Shown one piece after another: positions 12,615 through 23,821 of a stretch of 64,000 nt of DNA. Every line of letters begins with the position of its first letter. Within the stretch, counting starts at the first letter, position 1. The stretch is taken from contig KN834777.1 of NCBI GenBank assembly GCA_000827265.1, positions 118,249 to 182,248 on the forward strand, in the 5' to 3' direction. Both the position numbers and the translations under genes were made by a program. The DNA is from Collybiopsis luxurians FD-317 M1. Taxonomy: Eukaryota > Basidiomycota > Agaricomycetes > Agaricales > Omphalotaceae. The notes beneath the pieces are model-generated. The model saw only the letters and a program-made list of their open reading frames with translations, was not told the DNA's origin and did not search any database.

Positions 12615-12626
12615 GGTTATGGGCCC
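12615..12626 (+). promoter_or_regulatory. Copia-type primer-binding site
   Basis: GGTTATGGGCCC directly follows the LTR. As I recall it, this is the primer site of Drosophila copia, which is primed by an internal cut (5' half) of initiator methionine tRNA. The same site follows the LTR at 61240. Confidence 0.7.
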
Positions 12627-12722
12627 CAGCTGTAACTGAAACTCTCGCATATACTCAGCTCTCTTGTTGCTCTCATCCTTCCACACTCATAACAGCAGCA
12701 TCACAACAAGTCTACATCCAAT

Positions 12723-13461
12723 ATGTCAGACTCTACCACTAGCGCATACAGAATTCAGCATCTTTCCAGTGTCGAGAATTACTCCACCTGGAAAATCAAG
12801 ATGCTTGACATTCTCACAGACATGGGCCTCAAGGAATATGCCCTCGGCACCATCTCCAGACCAAATGATCCCACAGCCAAAGCCACCTGGGATAAGAAGG
12901 ACAGACAGGCATTATCTGCCATTTGACTTCGAGTAGGGGATGAACCCCTGGTTTACATATCCAATGCAAGCTCAGCTGAATCAGCTTGGAAAATTCATGA
13001 AACATAAATCTGAAGTAGAAGAAAAGATCAAATCTTATGTTGAATATATCCTTACCCAAACTGGCAAACACTGCAAAGCTTTCTGTTTTGACAATGGTGG
13101 TGAATACATTTCCACTGCAGTCAAAAAATTCCTTTCATCAAGAGGAATTCATTCAGAATACACTGCAGCACACTCCCCACAGCAGAACAGTGTTGCTGAG
13201 CAACTCAATTGTACCATCATTGAACATGCTCGCACTATGCTCGCCGAGTATGACTTACCCCTATTCCTTTGGCCTGAAGCAGTTGCTTATGCCATATATC
13301 TGAAGAATCGCTCACTGACACGAGCATTGGATAAAGACATCACACCTGATGAAGCATTCTGGAAAAAGAAACCAGACATCAGTGCACTCCAAGAATTTGG
13401 CTCACCTTGCTGGGTTCTGTGTCAAGATGGCCAGAATCAGAAACTTACCTCCAAATCATGA
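12723..13461 (+). pseudogene. Copia element 1 gag start fused by deletion to integrase
   Basis: Gag begins MSDSTTSAYRIQHLSSVENY at 12723 and is open to a TGA at 12924-12926, where an Arg is expected (SAI-x-LRVGDEP). It continues to about 12990, where a deletion joins it to the integrase core. The integrase core keeps FDNGGEY, the HSPQQNSVAEQ motif and the WPEAVAYAIYLKNR helix (12990-13461). The first catalytic Asp region, the protease and the zinc knuckle lie in the missing 1.36 kb. Confidence 0.88.
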
Positions 13462-13493
13462 CCTTTCCAATTCACCGGACTCTCAGACAAGGC

Positions 13494-14705
13494 GCGCACA
13501 TGGCAGTACTACAATCCTGAATTGCACAAAATACAAACCTCTCAAAATGTTACATTCAATTTTGATGATGAAGATACATCATCAACAGAAGTAATCCCAA
13601 TGTCAACACTTGAGGGGGAGCAGAAGCAGGTTGACCAAAATGAACTGAAATCATCCACACCAGTCGAGTTGCCACCATCAGATAGTATAGACCAGAGCTC
13701 ACAAATTGAATCAACCACACAGTCACAATCCATACAACCCACTCCCAAACCTGCCAAACCCATTTCATCTCCTTGTTCATCCATTCCACAGGCTGCCAAA
13801 GCAATTCCCATTAACTATCGACTCTTAAATAACCCGGACTTGCACTCATCTAAATGGCCAGATGCATGGAAAACCCATGTTCCATTTTCTGATCCAGATC
13901 CAGGACCCAATCCTGACACCGCCGCTTTTGCATTCCCATCCATCCAAGACACTTCAGCTAATGAACCGCTGACAGTTGCTGAAGCTCAATCCCACCCTGA
14001 TTGGCCAAAATGGAAAGAAGCTATGAATGCTGAAATCAATCAACTCAAAAAGCTTAACACCTACTGGCTTACTGAATGCCCACCCAATCATGTTCCAATT
14101 GCAAATAAATGAGTATACTGTATCAAATGCGATGCAGATGGAAATATCATTTGGTACAAAGCCCAACTCATAGCCAAAGGTTTTTCCCAAGTGCCAGGAA
14201 TAGACTTCGATGAATCCTTTGCACCGGTTGTCCAAATGGAGACTGTTCAACTCCTCATTTCCCTTGCCGCTTGATATAAGCTCAAAGCCCACGTCATTGA
14301 CATTATTGGTGCATATCTCAATGGGAAACTCGAGGAAGAAATATACATGATGCAACCCGAGTGCTATGAAGATGGAACTACATGAGTTTGTAAACTTGAA
14401 TGTTCCCTTTACCGTCTAAAGCAAGCAGGACAAGTATGGAATCTTACTCTCAATTCCAGCTTCAAGAAATTAGGTTTTACATGCCTCCTGTCAGACCAAT
14501 GTGTCTACATATGAAGATCCACAGAAGGCATCATCATTATTGCAGTACACATCGATGATATGTCTATCTTTGCCTCCAGTGATCAGCTCATGGCTGAGAC
14601 AGAGTCTCAACTCGAGTCTGAATTTTCCATCAATTGACTTGGCCCACTTTGCCAACTTCTGGGTATGGAAATTCATCAGACCCAGGATTCCATTATCCTT
14701 ACACA
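13494..14705 (+). pseudogene. Copia element 1 reverse transcriptase, C-terminally truncated
   Basis: It starts in the proline- and serine-rich linker (open 13522-14112, ending in TGA). It then gives the RT domain in pieces: WKEAMNAEINQL, KAQLIAKGFSQVPGIDFDESFAPV, and the active-site segment VHIDDMSIFA near 14545-14575 (IDD in place of the common VDD). Stops at 14110, 14272, 14383, 14512 and 14636 are all TGA. Sequence stops at 14705, where it joins the residual 3' LTR, so the RNase H domain is gone. Confidence 0.85.
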
Positions 14706-14762
14706 AACACTAACAAGTTCCTTCATCATTTTGTACCCACTCTCACCCCACAATCTACAATA
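14706..14762 (+). repeat. Residual 3' LTR of copia element 1
   Basis: Matches the last 57 bp of the 5' LTR (AACACTAACAAGTTCC to CTACAATA). The junction with RT sequence lies in an ACAC/AACAC overlap, suggesting a microhomology deletion. Confidence 0.85.
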
Positions 14763-14999
14763 GGATAGCCTTAATCTCAGTAACATTTCCTGCTGCTCTG
14801 AGTAGCTTGATCTGCTCTAGAAGCAAGGAAGCAGTGATTTGAGAGTAGTCATGCTGTAGAGAATCCACAGTGGCAACAGCAAATGTGGTTACAACTGCAG
14901 AGAAAAGTGCAGCCTATAGTTTTTGCCAAGGGATATTTAGTCCATGTTGCTGATGCTCACTGAATACTCACAAATATTAGGAGGGAGTCAATGGCATCC
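14763..14999 (-). pseudogene. DUF6535-ankyrin gene, copy 2: middle part (exon 3 start, intron 2, end of exon 2)
   Basis: On the minus strand it encodes the end of exon 2 (DSLLIF, before a GTGAGTATTC donor at about 14976), the intron, and exon 3 from about 14917 (ALFSAVVTTFAVATVDSLQ, then RAAGNVTEIKAI). These match 33121-33370 and 29166-29400 in the other copies. It is bounded by the copia TSD on one side and by the 9-bp duplication ATGGCATCC (14991-14999) of the DUF6589/RecQ element on the other. Confidence 0.9.
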
Positions 15000-15161
15000 C
15001 AGACTCCTTCCCATTCACATTTGCAAGAGAGTATATCTGAGCAGTATATATGACTGGGATCTGTTTTGATCCGATGTTTATATAATGTATGAACCTTATC
15101 TGTATTTCTCCCTTGCAAAGTGACTGGCGTAAACTGCAGTGGCACTTTGGCTTTGTTTGGC
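15000..15161 (+). repeat. Left terminal inverted repeat of the DUF6589/RecQ element
   Basis: The outer 40 bp match the right end almost exactly. A divergent block of about 45 bp follows, then about 70 bp of renewed match ending CTTTGTTTGGC. TTTGCAAGAGAG near the tip and TCTCCCTTGCAAAG further in form an inverted pair, a plausible protein-binding motif present twice at each end. Confidence 0.85.
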
Positions 15162-15283
15162 TGTGGCTTTTTCAGAAGAAAACTTCCTGCCTCATTCTGT
15201 AACTTAAACTGGGCTTCTTGAGCCTCATGTAATAGATTGAAAGATGGTAATAAAATTTTGTTGCCACAACACATTGTTCTCCC

Positions 15284-18074
15284 ATGTCTGCTCAGCCTTT
15301 TCAACAAATTTTTGCTATTTTGGATGCAAATCATCTATCTCTCTATGATGTACTTCAGAATACTATTCAACATGGTCATGGGCAGAACCACTTGGAGCGG
15401 CATCAAACCAGCATTGTCAACAATCTTAATAATTTCCTGGAAGCTCTGCTACACTTACATGAGGCACCTGTGAAAGAAGCAGTTTCAAAGTCATGAAGGG
15501 GATATATCAAGGGGAGATACTTCGGCTCATAGAGAAGAGACATGGTTTTCACTTCGGAGCCATCTCAGCTTCTCTGGAACAGCTGGAAGGGTTTGCTATC
15601 CAGAACATGGCTTCAAAGATGCAAGAGTTATGCCCGTGGCTATCCAGTCTTCTCTTCACACTTCTTGATGTGCATGGCACCCAGTGATGTTGAGTCCACA
15701 GCACCAAAGATGATGAAGTGAATGTTGATGAAAATGGCAACAATCTGGATATGGCAGATATCATGCTGGAGTGGCTAGATCCTTGGGAGGATGAGGAGTT
15801 TGGGGAGCTTGACAAGAGTGGCAGGGAAGAAGGTCAAAAAGGAGATAAAGAAGACATCGAGCAACCTAACAGGAATGGTAGGAGGGAATCTCAAGATGTA
15901 GATGATGCAGTTGTTGAGCCACAGATTCTGCATGAAAAAATGTCCGCCAATGAACCCAGTGCTGTAGGAAAAGATGAGGAATCAGTCAATGAGGGAGATG
16001 AACAAAACAAGAGACGTCACTCACAGGCATCTGTGAAAAGACACAAGCAGCTGATAACTATAGTGTGTAAACTCTCCATCAACTTGGAATATCAACTAAG
16101 GACTGTTAGAAACATACATTGATACTTGCAATCCTGGGACACAGCACCAATCATCACTTCAACTCCTTACAATGTATTGTTGGGCTCTTTTTGGAGTCCA
16201 GACAGGCTCCAGAAATCATTGTTGAATTGGTAGCACATATGGGAGTCTCTGTCTCAAACAGTAGCCTGTGTAACATGATCAGATCACTCCATATAAAGGC
16301 TAGAAACCGTTTGAAGACCTTACCACTGACAAACAAAATTTATGACAACTACGACATTGATTTCTTGAAAGGTTAACCAACTGCTGAGAATTCAAGAGTC
16401 ATCTCAGTGCAACTGCAGGCACATTTGTTCCACTGAAAAATGTCAATCAAGAATATAGTCTTAAATTTGTACAGAGACTTTGGGAGTCCAGCAAGTATAA
16501 TGAACATGCCACAAACATTGTCTGACCAACATTTGCACATATTGCTCCAAGGCTGGAGGATTCTTGGCTTACAGATAGAGATGATGACCCATCAATGTAC
16601 AAATACTTTCAATGGCTTGTACAAGAGATCCTTGTCGAGCATGGTGGCTTTTCAGATTTCAAGAAAGATCTTGGTCAGCCGTTTGGAATTGAAGTCCTTC
16701 CATTGGATAAAAAAGATGTTCAGTATCCAGTGACATCTATCAATGCAGATGAAGGCACTTACAATGGCAATGCAGATGTGATTGAAAGCCTGCTCGAGCA
16801 AGCTGCTGTCTCATCGTCCGATCTGGAGGAGTATCTAGAATTCTTTCATGGGGACCTATCAACTAAAGAATGTATAGAAGGATTGAAGTGCATGTGTACC
16901 ATTGAACAAACATCCCGAAACCACCTCAGCTTTCTCATCTTCATACCTGGTCTCTTTCACATGAAAATGGCCTCTGCTGATGCCTACGCTTGAGTCCATG
17001 TGCTTCCACACTCCAACCGACCTAAAAAACTAGGAGTTAATGAATTCCTCAATTACCTCAGGCCTAAAGCAACTGCGGAATTTACCTCTAAAAAAGGCCC
17101 ATCCTTTCGCTCTATGCACAATACCATCCACCATGTTACTTGGACTGACATCCTTGCTTGCTCTGCAGTTGAGGTCAAGCGGCTCTATAACTTTGACTCA
17201 CTGGCAGCTTTCAAAGCTAGCAAACCAAACTGGAATCAAATTGTCAAACTCTCACAAGCTGTGATGGAAATTCACTTACCCGGGGCTGATTTCATGAAGA
17301 AATGACATCAGTCTACAAAAGAGCGCGACATGGTGTTCAAGAATATGTGCCTCTGTAACCAGCATGGTCTCCTATACCTTGCTTTTGCATGAGCAATCAA
17401 CTTTGGAGATGTTGGCCAAATCTTGAAGTTATTCTGCTTCTTTATCCCTATATTCACTGCTGTTGGGAAGCATAAATATGCATTGCACATGACAAAATTC
17501 ATGACTGACCTGAATATTGTCTATCCGCAAGAGCTCCAAGAAGCTGTTCTACAGAATTGGTTGTTCAATAGCAAAGGCACACCCAATGGGTTTTGGCCTT
17601 TTGACTGGCTACAGGAATTAAACAACCTGTACACAAAGGTGAGCTTCAGAAATGAAAACAGCAAACTACTTAGTACTCATACTGTTCTAGGTGGTATTTA
17701 CTGGGAAGGGTCCTAACCATACCAGTCAACTGATAACCAAGCACTTGCTGTTGCTCGAGGTCTACTGTTCCATGCAGCAAACCATTGAGGACAACTTTCA
17801 CCTTACTCATCACACACTGCATCATTCCAAACTGAAGATGGATAATACACTTTGACGGCTGGGAGACTATGTGGCAACTTTTGATGGCCATGTCTTCAGG
17901 GCAGGTTGGACCACTTCAATTCCAAACTCAACAAGGGAATGGATCATTCAGGATGCTGTACAAGAAGGAATTCAAGCATTGGTTACGAAGAAAGATTTAC
18001 AAAGAGGGAGCAATAATGAGAAATCTGAGGAAGGTTTTGTTAGTTTGGACAGTGAGGATATTGTGGTAGAGTAG
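15284..18074 (+). pseudogene. DUF6589 family protein, putative transposase (decayed)
   Basis: The order of motifs matches DUF6589 proteins of Agaricomycetes: KRHGFHFGAISASLEQLEGF (about 15535-15595), an acidic linker (15718-15960), HFNSLQCIVGLFLESRQAPE (about 16153-16215), FHGDLSTKE (about 16840), FIPGLFHMKMASADA (about 16940) and WLQELNNLYTKV (about 17605-17640). The C-terminal tail is 17868-18074. Frames change near 15490, 16115, 16590 and 17700 through introns or indels. TGA at 16991, 17303 and 17390 falls where Arg is plausible. The function is unknown. Because it is one of only two genes inside precise transposon ends, I infer a role in transposition; the conserved acidic residues (SINADEG, HGD) could belong to a nuclease core, but that is a guess. 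Confidence 0.8.
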
Positions 18075-18187
18075 AAGCTCACCTGTACATAATTATTCCA
18101 GCAGTCATTGCTCTTTTTGGTCCCATTTATCTTTAGGGAACAGCGGACATTTTCGATTAGTCACTAGATACAAATAAGGCGACAAAA

Positions 18188-20431
18188 TTAAAGCAAGACA
18201 TGCCATGTACTGCAATGACCTTCTGTCTGACATCGGCTACAGTGACCCATTGCATTCTTTCTTGCTTTAGGAGGAGCCACAATGGAGGGACCAGGAGAGT
18301 TGAGCAAAGGATGAATGGATGTAACAGTAAATGGAGACGAAAGAGGCACAGCTAATGGCAGGCAATAATTGGCTTGGATAATGGCCAGCAAACTTGAGCA
18401 TAATTCCTCTGCATATGCCCATGTAATGAGCTTAGTGAAGTTCTCTGTGGTGTTCAGCTTTCCATTGTGTGCCCAGTCAACTATCAAGTCCATGACATCG
18501 TCAGGCCAAAAAGCCTGAGGCAATAGCATTGCATTAGGGCCCCATTTCTCTAGAAACCAGTGATCTCTCTCCGCTTCCAGAACCCTCTGCAATTTGTTCT
18601 CCACTACCCCTCGCTCGTATGCCTTTGGCTTCTTCATCCTGGTTCTGCTTGAAGGAAATTCTTCCTCCATGATGAATGGCCAGTACTGTGGCTCACAGAT
18701 GTCGCAGCAGTGGGCAATGGGTGGTGGAGAGCAACTGGCTCTTGAACAGCAAACCTTCTCCTTGGCGGCAAGCTCTGCTGGATATGAGGATAGGTGACAG
18801 TGGGGGGAAAGAGAGGTAAACGAACCTGATTGGACATTCCTGAAATGTACTTTACCTATCCCACACCTACATCTCCCTGGCCAGTTCTCTGCATTGATAA
18901 AGTCATCCATGGCATGTTCTATCTTGATTGAATAGCCAAAGAAATCAACATTGGTTGGCTTGAGAGGAACAGTTCCAGGTGAAGCCTGAGTTCAAAGTTT
19001 TTTTAATGAATGAGATTTACCAGTTCCCTTCTTTCATTTGGCTTTGCCTGACTGTTCAATTGGTGTTTCAGTAGCCATCAGAGCTTCCCGCACCTTGGCA
19101 GCTTCCATTTTGGCCTTCTTGGCAGCTTGCTTGGACTTTTCCTCTGCATCTTTTGCTAATTTGGCAGCCGCATGCTTTTTAGCATTGAAATTTTGTGGCT
19201 CTACCAATAGTATGGCGGTCCCCAGGAGCAATAGATTACAGACAGCACACCCGGCGCACTGATACCAGGTGCTTAACAACTGTGGGGTGCTGTACTGAAC
19301 AACAATATAAATGTCAGGGATATCAATGCCCATTCCTATGGCATCTGTTGCACATACGCCCTGTCGCTGCCCAACCTTTAATGCACAGACCTCCTCTTGT
19401 TGAAAATCATCAGACATGCCCAAATGCACCCAGGTAATCTTGTCCACACTGAGGTCAGGTAGGCGAGAGCGCAGGAACTGGGCTCCTTCTTGGGCTGCAT
19501 TTCAAGAATTAAAGAAGACAATAAATTTTTTGGCAGGAGTATCATTGGATCAAGGAATAAGAGGGGCAAGATCTCGGTATGAGTTTGCTGGATGTTTCAT
19601 GCGCTGAACATGGAGGAATATGTTCTTGCAATCTGTATCAAGCTGTATAGTTTCAGTGGCAGAGCTGAGGTGAAGGTGTGCTGTTAATTGTGAAGCAGCA
19701 GAGGATGGGAGTGTAGCAGTACCCAAACTATAAGGAATATGGCACGCCATGGTATAGCGAAAAGGCCCCAGCTTCTGATATTCAGGTCTAAAGGTCCCAC
19801 CCCACTCTTCAATGACATGGGCTTCGTTGAGTACAATGTTGATGATGGATCACATGAATGTTTGATTGTTGAGAAGGTCATTGAATCGATGGTCCTTAAC
19901 CATGCTTTCGGGACTGAATATCACAACATGATACTTGAGCAAAGCAATTTCCTGAGTACTGTCAATACTGTACACCTTAAAGTTATAAGATGGGTGGACC
20001 CATTTTACCTTGTACACTTCATCCGTCACTATATTACCAGTCACATTCAGAGCACTAAAACCCTTTGCTTTTAGCTCAGCTTTGAATTGTGATCCAAGAT
20101 CCTTCAGTGGTGTAACAACAATAATACAACCATCCTTCACAAATGCCAGCACTAGCCAATACACGAGTGTTTTCCCAGCACCAGTTGGTGCAATCGTCAG
20201 TACATCTTGTCCTTTTAAAATGGTTCGCACAGCTTTGAGCTGCCATAAACACAGACGCACTCCCCAAACGATCTGAGCTTGTTCCTGGGCTTCTTCATCA
20301 GAATCGGGCATAGAATGTGCAAGAGTCATGAGGACCAAGTTTATTGCTGTGAACAAGTGCTGATCACCGAACCAGGATCTGAAAGTGTGTTGTGTATTGA
20401 CAGGTGACCATCTGAGGCCAAACAAAGCCAA
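18188..20431 (-). pseudogene. RecQ-like DExH helicase with cysteine-rich C-terminus (decayed)
   Basis: Superfamily 2 helicases unwind DNA using ATP. All helicase pieces lie in one minus-strand frame from 20431 to 19034: Q motif and Walker A (LWQLKAVRTILKGQDVLTIAPTGAGKT), motif Ia (TPLKDLGSQF), motif II (LNEAHVIEEW), TATLPSS, FIVFFNS, and motif V (ATDAIGMGIDIPD). Motif II has Asn for the catalytic Asp. Motif VI reads QCAGCAVC, with Cys at three expected Arg. Stops at 19845, 19554 and 19506 are TGA where Arg fits. A short GTAAAT...CTCAG intron near 18995 leads to the last exon, which has the Cys-rich CCDICEP segment (18690-18720) typical of fungal transposon-linked RecQ proteins. The nominal first Met lies in the terminal repeat, so the true start may be further in. 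Confidence 0.87.
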
Positions 20432-20567
20432 AGTGCCACTGCGGTTTATGCCAGTTGCTTTGCAAGAGAGAATTACGGATAAGGTTTATGTATTAGATAA
20501 TGTACAGATCACAGATGCCGGCCTACTTAGATATACTCCCTTGCAAATGCAAATGGGAAGGAGTCTG
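20417..20567 (-). repeat. Right terminal inverted repeat of the DUF6589/RecQ element
   Basis: Reverse complement of the left end, with differences that are mostly transitions. It ends GGGAAGGAGTCTG at 20567 and is followed by the 9-bp duplication. Confidence 0.85.
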
Positions 20568-21013
20568 ATGGTATCCTTGAAACCTCTCAACATTTCATCA
20601 TCATAGTTTTCAGCCTCATCAAGATAGACCTTCCAGACCTGGGCATTTCCTTGAACTCTTCACCAAAAGGATCTGGGGCATATTTTTCTGTATAGTTGTA
20701 TGTCTGAGTTCCTGCATCCAGTTGGTCAAATGGTCAATAATCACCAGTGGAATATCAAATGCTTACCTGTATATGGTGATTGATATGGTGATTGATATAG
20801 AGGAATTCCAAAGAAGTGGCCTCCCTCATTGACCTTCTTGTTTCTGTGTAAGGGTAGTGAGCCATGTTTTGGGATAGGTTTTCCCTGTGAAGTGTCCTCT
20901 GTGAATGAATCATGGAAAGTATTTGTATGTTCCATTTCCACAGCAACATAATTTTCTTGCGAGGGCTCATCTCTGCTGGTGTTTGCGAAAGGGGCTGGTT
21001 CCTGGTTGGACAT
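20568..21013 (-). pseudogene. DUF6535-ankyrin gene, copy 2: N-terminal exons
   Basis: Exon 1 starts MSNQEPAPFANTSRDEP at 21013 and ends ...SPYQSPYTG at 20767 with a GTAAGC donor. Exon 2 begins after TGCAG near 20711 (GTQTYNYTEKYAPDP) and runs to the DUF6589/RecQ element at 20576, where AENYDDEMLRGFKDTI is cut. A TATA-like TTTATAT box lies at 21072-21078, about 60 bp upstream of the ATG, as in the other copies. Confidence 0.88.
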
Positions 21014-22429
21014 AGTGATGTAACAATTGGGACAGGGAAAAAGTAGAAAAGTCAGATGTTCAATGGGAACTTTATATGATGCTCAAGTTGCCTCGTGCAT
21101 TTCCACTGTCATTCCATATGTTGGTATATATTACTGTCAAAATTGCCATTAAAATTGCTCTAAAAATGCAAATTTCTCATGTCTGTCTGTTTTAAATGTC
21201 ACTGAAACTGTGGGTTCTTGCTTGGCTTTCTACCTGTGCCGGCCAAGCTGAAACAGGGGGAAAGGGTATGGAGATAGTAAATACTTATACTGACGTTCAC
21301 AAAAATTACTACTTTCCAGAAATCAAAATCATGAGGACTCACATTGATCAATTATTCATGCTGCCTGGGGGTATCAGAAGCTGTAGTCTTGTATTCGGTG
21401 TATACCAGACAATGAATAGAGCAGAATTACAAGCTTAAATATGAGGGAATATTGTACTAGTTGGCAGTTATGAGTTTTGGTCTAGCAAGGATGATTTGTT
21501 GAGGGCAATTGTAGGAATAACAATCCTCAGGCAATTTTGAACTCTGCTCAGTGTGGTTAGTTGAGGTTGCAGATTTCAGGAACATGAGCGAGATAAACAT
21601 ACCACATTTTGACCAAGCTGGCCTCGAAGGCAGTAAGAAATCTTTTTTGAGCCCCAATTTGGTATTACATTGAATGATAGATCTAGGGCGGTCGCAGTAT
21701 AGGATAGTTGATGTCAGCATTCTGTATAGTCTTTTGTTTGTGTCACCAGTGTCAAGATGGACAGTGAATATACAATAGGTCGACAAGCAGCACTGGGAAC
21801 TGAGAGCCCAGAAACTCACTGCCAGGAACAGTTCAAGGAATATGCTGTTGTGATAAATACTAACGTATAAGAACTGTGAAGACCTCCACAAGTGATCTAT
21901 ATACATGATTTGCATGGGGTTTGCTTGACGATGAAATCAATTCTTAATTTTATGAGGCAAGTCAGTAAAAGGGCGAACAAGGATTAAAGGAAAGTTTGGA
22001 AGGTTAAGTTGATGCTGAATGGTATCTTTATCCAGTCTGGATTTTAGGAGGCAAGCTGTCAAGGAAAAGCACTAGAAGCACTAATAAGGTCTCAAGGAAG
22101 TTCAATGAAATGGAGTAGTAAAAAGAGCGCAGCATGTTTGCAGTGTGTAGTTGAGAGGATTGATGCTGAGGGACCTGGTGTTCTGGCCCAGGTAACGTCA
22201 GTTTTCTTATGTGTGTGCCAGTGGTCACTTTTTCACATTTCACCACTATTTGCTCCTTAGTAAACTAGTAAACTCCTACACTCTTTATTCACTCTTTACT
22301 CCCATTTCCAACAAAAAATGGCTTTTAATCCAATGTTTGGTCAATTACCTGATTAACTCATGAGATGTTCAAGTGTTCAGATATTGATGCCTTGGTTTTC
22401 ACTGGCAAAGTTCAATGACCAGAACGCTC
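21014..22429. other. Module linker with promoter of ankyrin copy 2
   Basis: Apart from the 37-codon ORF at 21757 no gene is supported. Most of it aligns with 33840-35320. Confidence 0.5.
21757..21870 (+). other. Repeated 37-codon ORF (copy A)
   Basis: It begins MDSEYTIGRQAALGTES and stops after INTNV. A second open copy of equal length lies at 34664-34777 with five substitutions and no indel. A decayed third lies at 5240-5370, missing the ATG. It is preceded by TTTTTGTTTGTGTCACCAG, which looks like a splice acceptor, so it may be a last exon. Family unknown. Confidence 0.35.
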
Positions 22430-22880
22430 ATGTCGCTGACTAGATCTGGTAAGTTGGAATCAAGCCATCTTAAAGTGAAGCTGAAAGTTTATATTCAATC
22501 ATTCTTTGGACAGATGCTTCCTATTGGATGACACGCTGGCCCATCTAGCTCAAATGTACCCCGATACCAAATTCCTCCAACCTCATGCAGCAGCGCTCAA
22601 ATTTGCATCCACATCCAAACCTAAACCTGCTCCAAGTATAAAGCAGCCTTTGTGACCAATACAAGATGATGATGAGGACGATTTGTTTGATGATGAAGAT
22701 TTCTGGGATGTTGACGATGAGGAAGAATAGGACTGGTACAAGGAAGACAATGTCAACCTCAATATGCTTCCCACCATGCTCGTATACTGCAATGGCCAGC
22801 TTGTTCACAGTTGGGTCAGGGTAAATTAGGAAGCAGGAGAGGCTTGCGTCAAGGAGCGTTGAGAGTTTGGCTAACATTAC
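22430..22880 (+). pseudogene. Phosducin-like (thioredoxin-fold) gene, copy 2
   Basis: Phosducin-like proteins are chaperone cofactors for CCT and G-beta subunits. This exon reads LLDDTLAHLAQMYPDTKFLQ, then an acidic run (DDDEDDLFDDEDFWD), then NMLPTMLVYCNGQLVHSWVRV, matching the thioredoxin-fold half of fungal phosducin-domain proteins. TGA at about 22654, TAG at about 22728 and TAG at about 22829 interrupt it. The first part of the gene upstream of 22430 is not clearly visible. Related copies lie at 35320-35757 and 58370-58730. Confidence 0.7.
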
Positions 22881-23079
22881 GAAGTGTGTATCTTTGCCCT
22901 ATCTCTTCACTTTTTTACTCACATACAATCTAGAGTCCAAGATCATATCCAAAAGCCCACCATGACCTCTGGCAGTGTTCCAGCATTCTTCATCAGCTGG
23001 ACCAAATTTCCAAATATGACAAGAGTCAAGTGCTGCGTGGTAGTCTTTTGGGACTGCTATTCATCGCCGTACTTTCATT

Positions 23080-23435
23080 TTTCTGCTTCACACCTACGCA
23101 CCACCGCTCTGACTGTGGTCATGTTTCCAGGCCTTCAAATGTATCATGCCTAGCCCAACCTCTGCCCTCAAACCTAAACTTCAGCCTATTTGAAAAGGGA
23201 ATGTAGAGATTTAAGGTATAGAAGAAGTTTCGAGCCACAATTATGCTTATATGGCTGCAGTCGTGAGTACCATTGTTTTTATTTCACAGTTGACTCATCT
23301 GTTGCCCGCTTCAGCTCTCAATGTCAACCACCCAGGCCTATTACAAGAAAGGCGAAAGTTTCAATGAGGTCATTTTATGAACATTCAGAATGGTCAAGTG
23401 GATTGAGAAAGCTCCTAACCGGGAGGTAAAAAATT
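23080..23435 (+). other. Repeated exon-like segment, unknown
   Basis: It matches 6968-7135 and 36530-36690, and, for its second half (from about 23270), 58785-58960 (AGTTTCAATGAGGTCATTTT). No protein family recognised. Confidence 0.35.
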
Positions 23436-23821
23436 TTTGACAACTGAACCAGTACATCATTACTGAGTGTCCATTTTGTTACTTACTGACCTTCATCCAG
23501 GCAAATTTTTGGGGCTGAAGATGACGAACCGGCGTCCAGCTCTGACCTTGTGCTATTCCACCAGCACATGGGCAACTATATCGACTCAGATGAAGAATCG
23601 GACCCAAATCCCAAAGACCCTCGTCTCTTGAAATCTTCCAGTCCCTCATCCGACAAAGCAAACGAGCCAATTCCTCATTCCCAGGAATATTGTGCTGCTA
23701 ACAAATTGGTTCCTTCAACTCAAGACATTTGAAGCTCCTCACTGAGCCATACCTGCAAACATCAACTTTCCCCTACCCCACGATCAAGCTGCACTACCCA
23801 CTAACTAGGTTGTACTCAAAT

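Larger units (their letters stand above)
12406..14762 (+). mobile_element. Copia element 1, internally deleted, TSD GGATA
   Basis: Ty1/copia LTR retrotransposon inserted in ankyrin gene copy 2. The 5-bp duplications GGATA sit at 12401-12405 and 14763-14767. It has a full 5' LTR (12406-12614), a primer site, a gag start, integrase and part of the reverse transcriptase. About 1,356 bp from gag to mid-integrase are missing relative to the related element at 61031. The 3' end has lost RNase H and most of the 3' LTR, keeping only 14706-14762. Many in-frame TGA codons make it dead. Confidence 0.92.
15000..20567 (+). mobile_element. 5.57-kb DNA element carrying DUF6589 and RecQ-like genes
   Basis: It interrupts exon 2 of ankyrin gene copy 2. 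The ends are inverted repeats starting CAGACTCCTTCCCATT (15000-15161 and 20417-20567). The flanks are a 9-bp direct repeat, ATGGCATCC (14991-14999) and ATGGTATCC (20568-20576). The empty site in copies 3 and 4 has one such copy (AATGGTATCC or AATGGTATCT), which fixes the borders. Inside are only two genes, convergent: a DUF6589 protein (+) and a RecQ-like helicase (-). I know of no named superfamily with this content. Both genes carry in-frame TGA codons, so this copy is inactive. Confidence 0.85.

Noticed and set aside
15284..20431. DUF6589 and RecQ genes as ordinary host genes of the module
   Set aside because: They occur once, inside inverted repeats and a target duplication that split another gene, and are absent from every other module copy.
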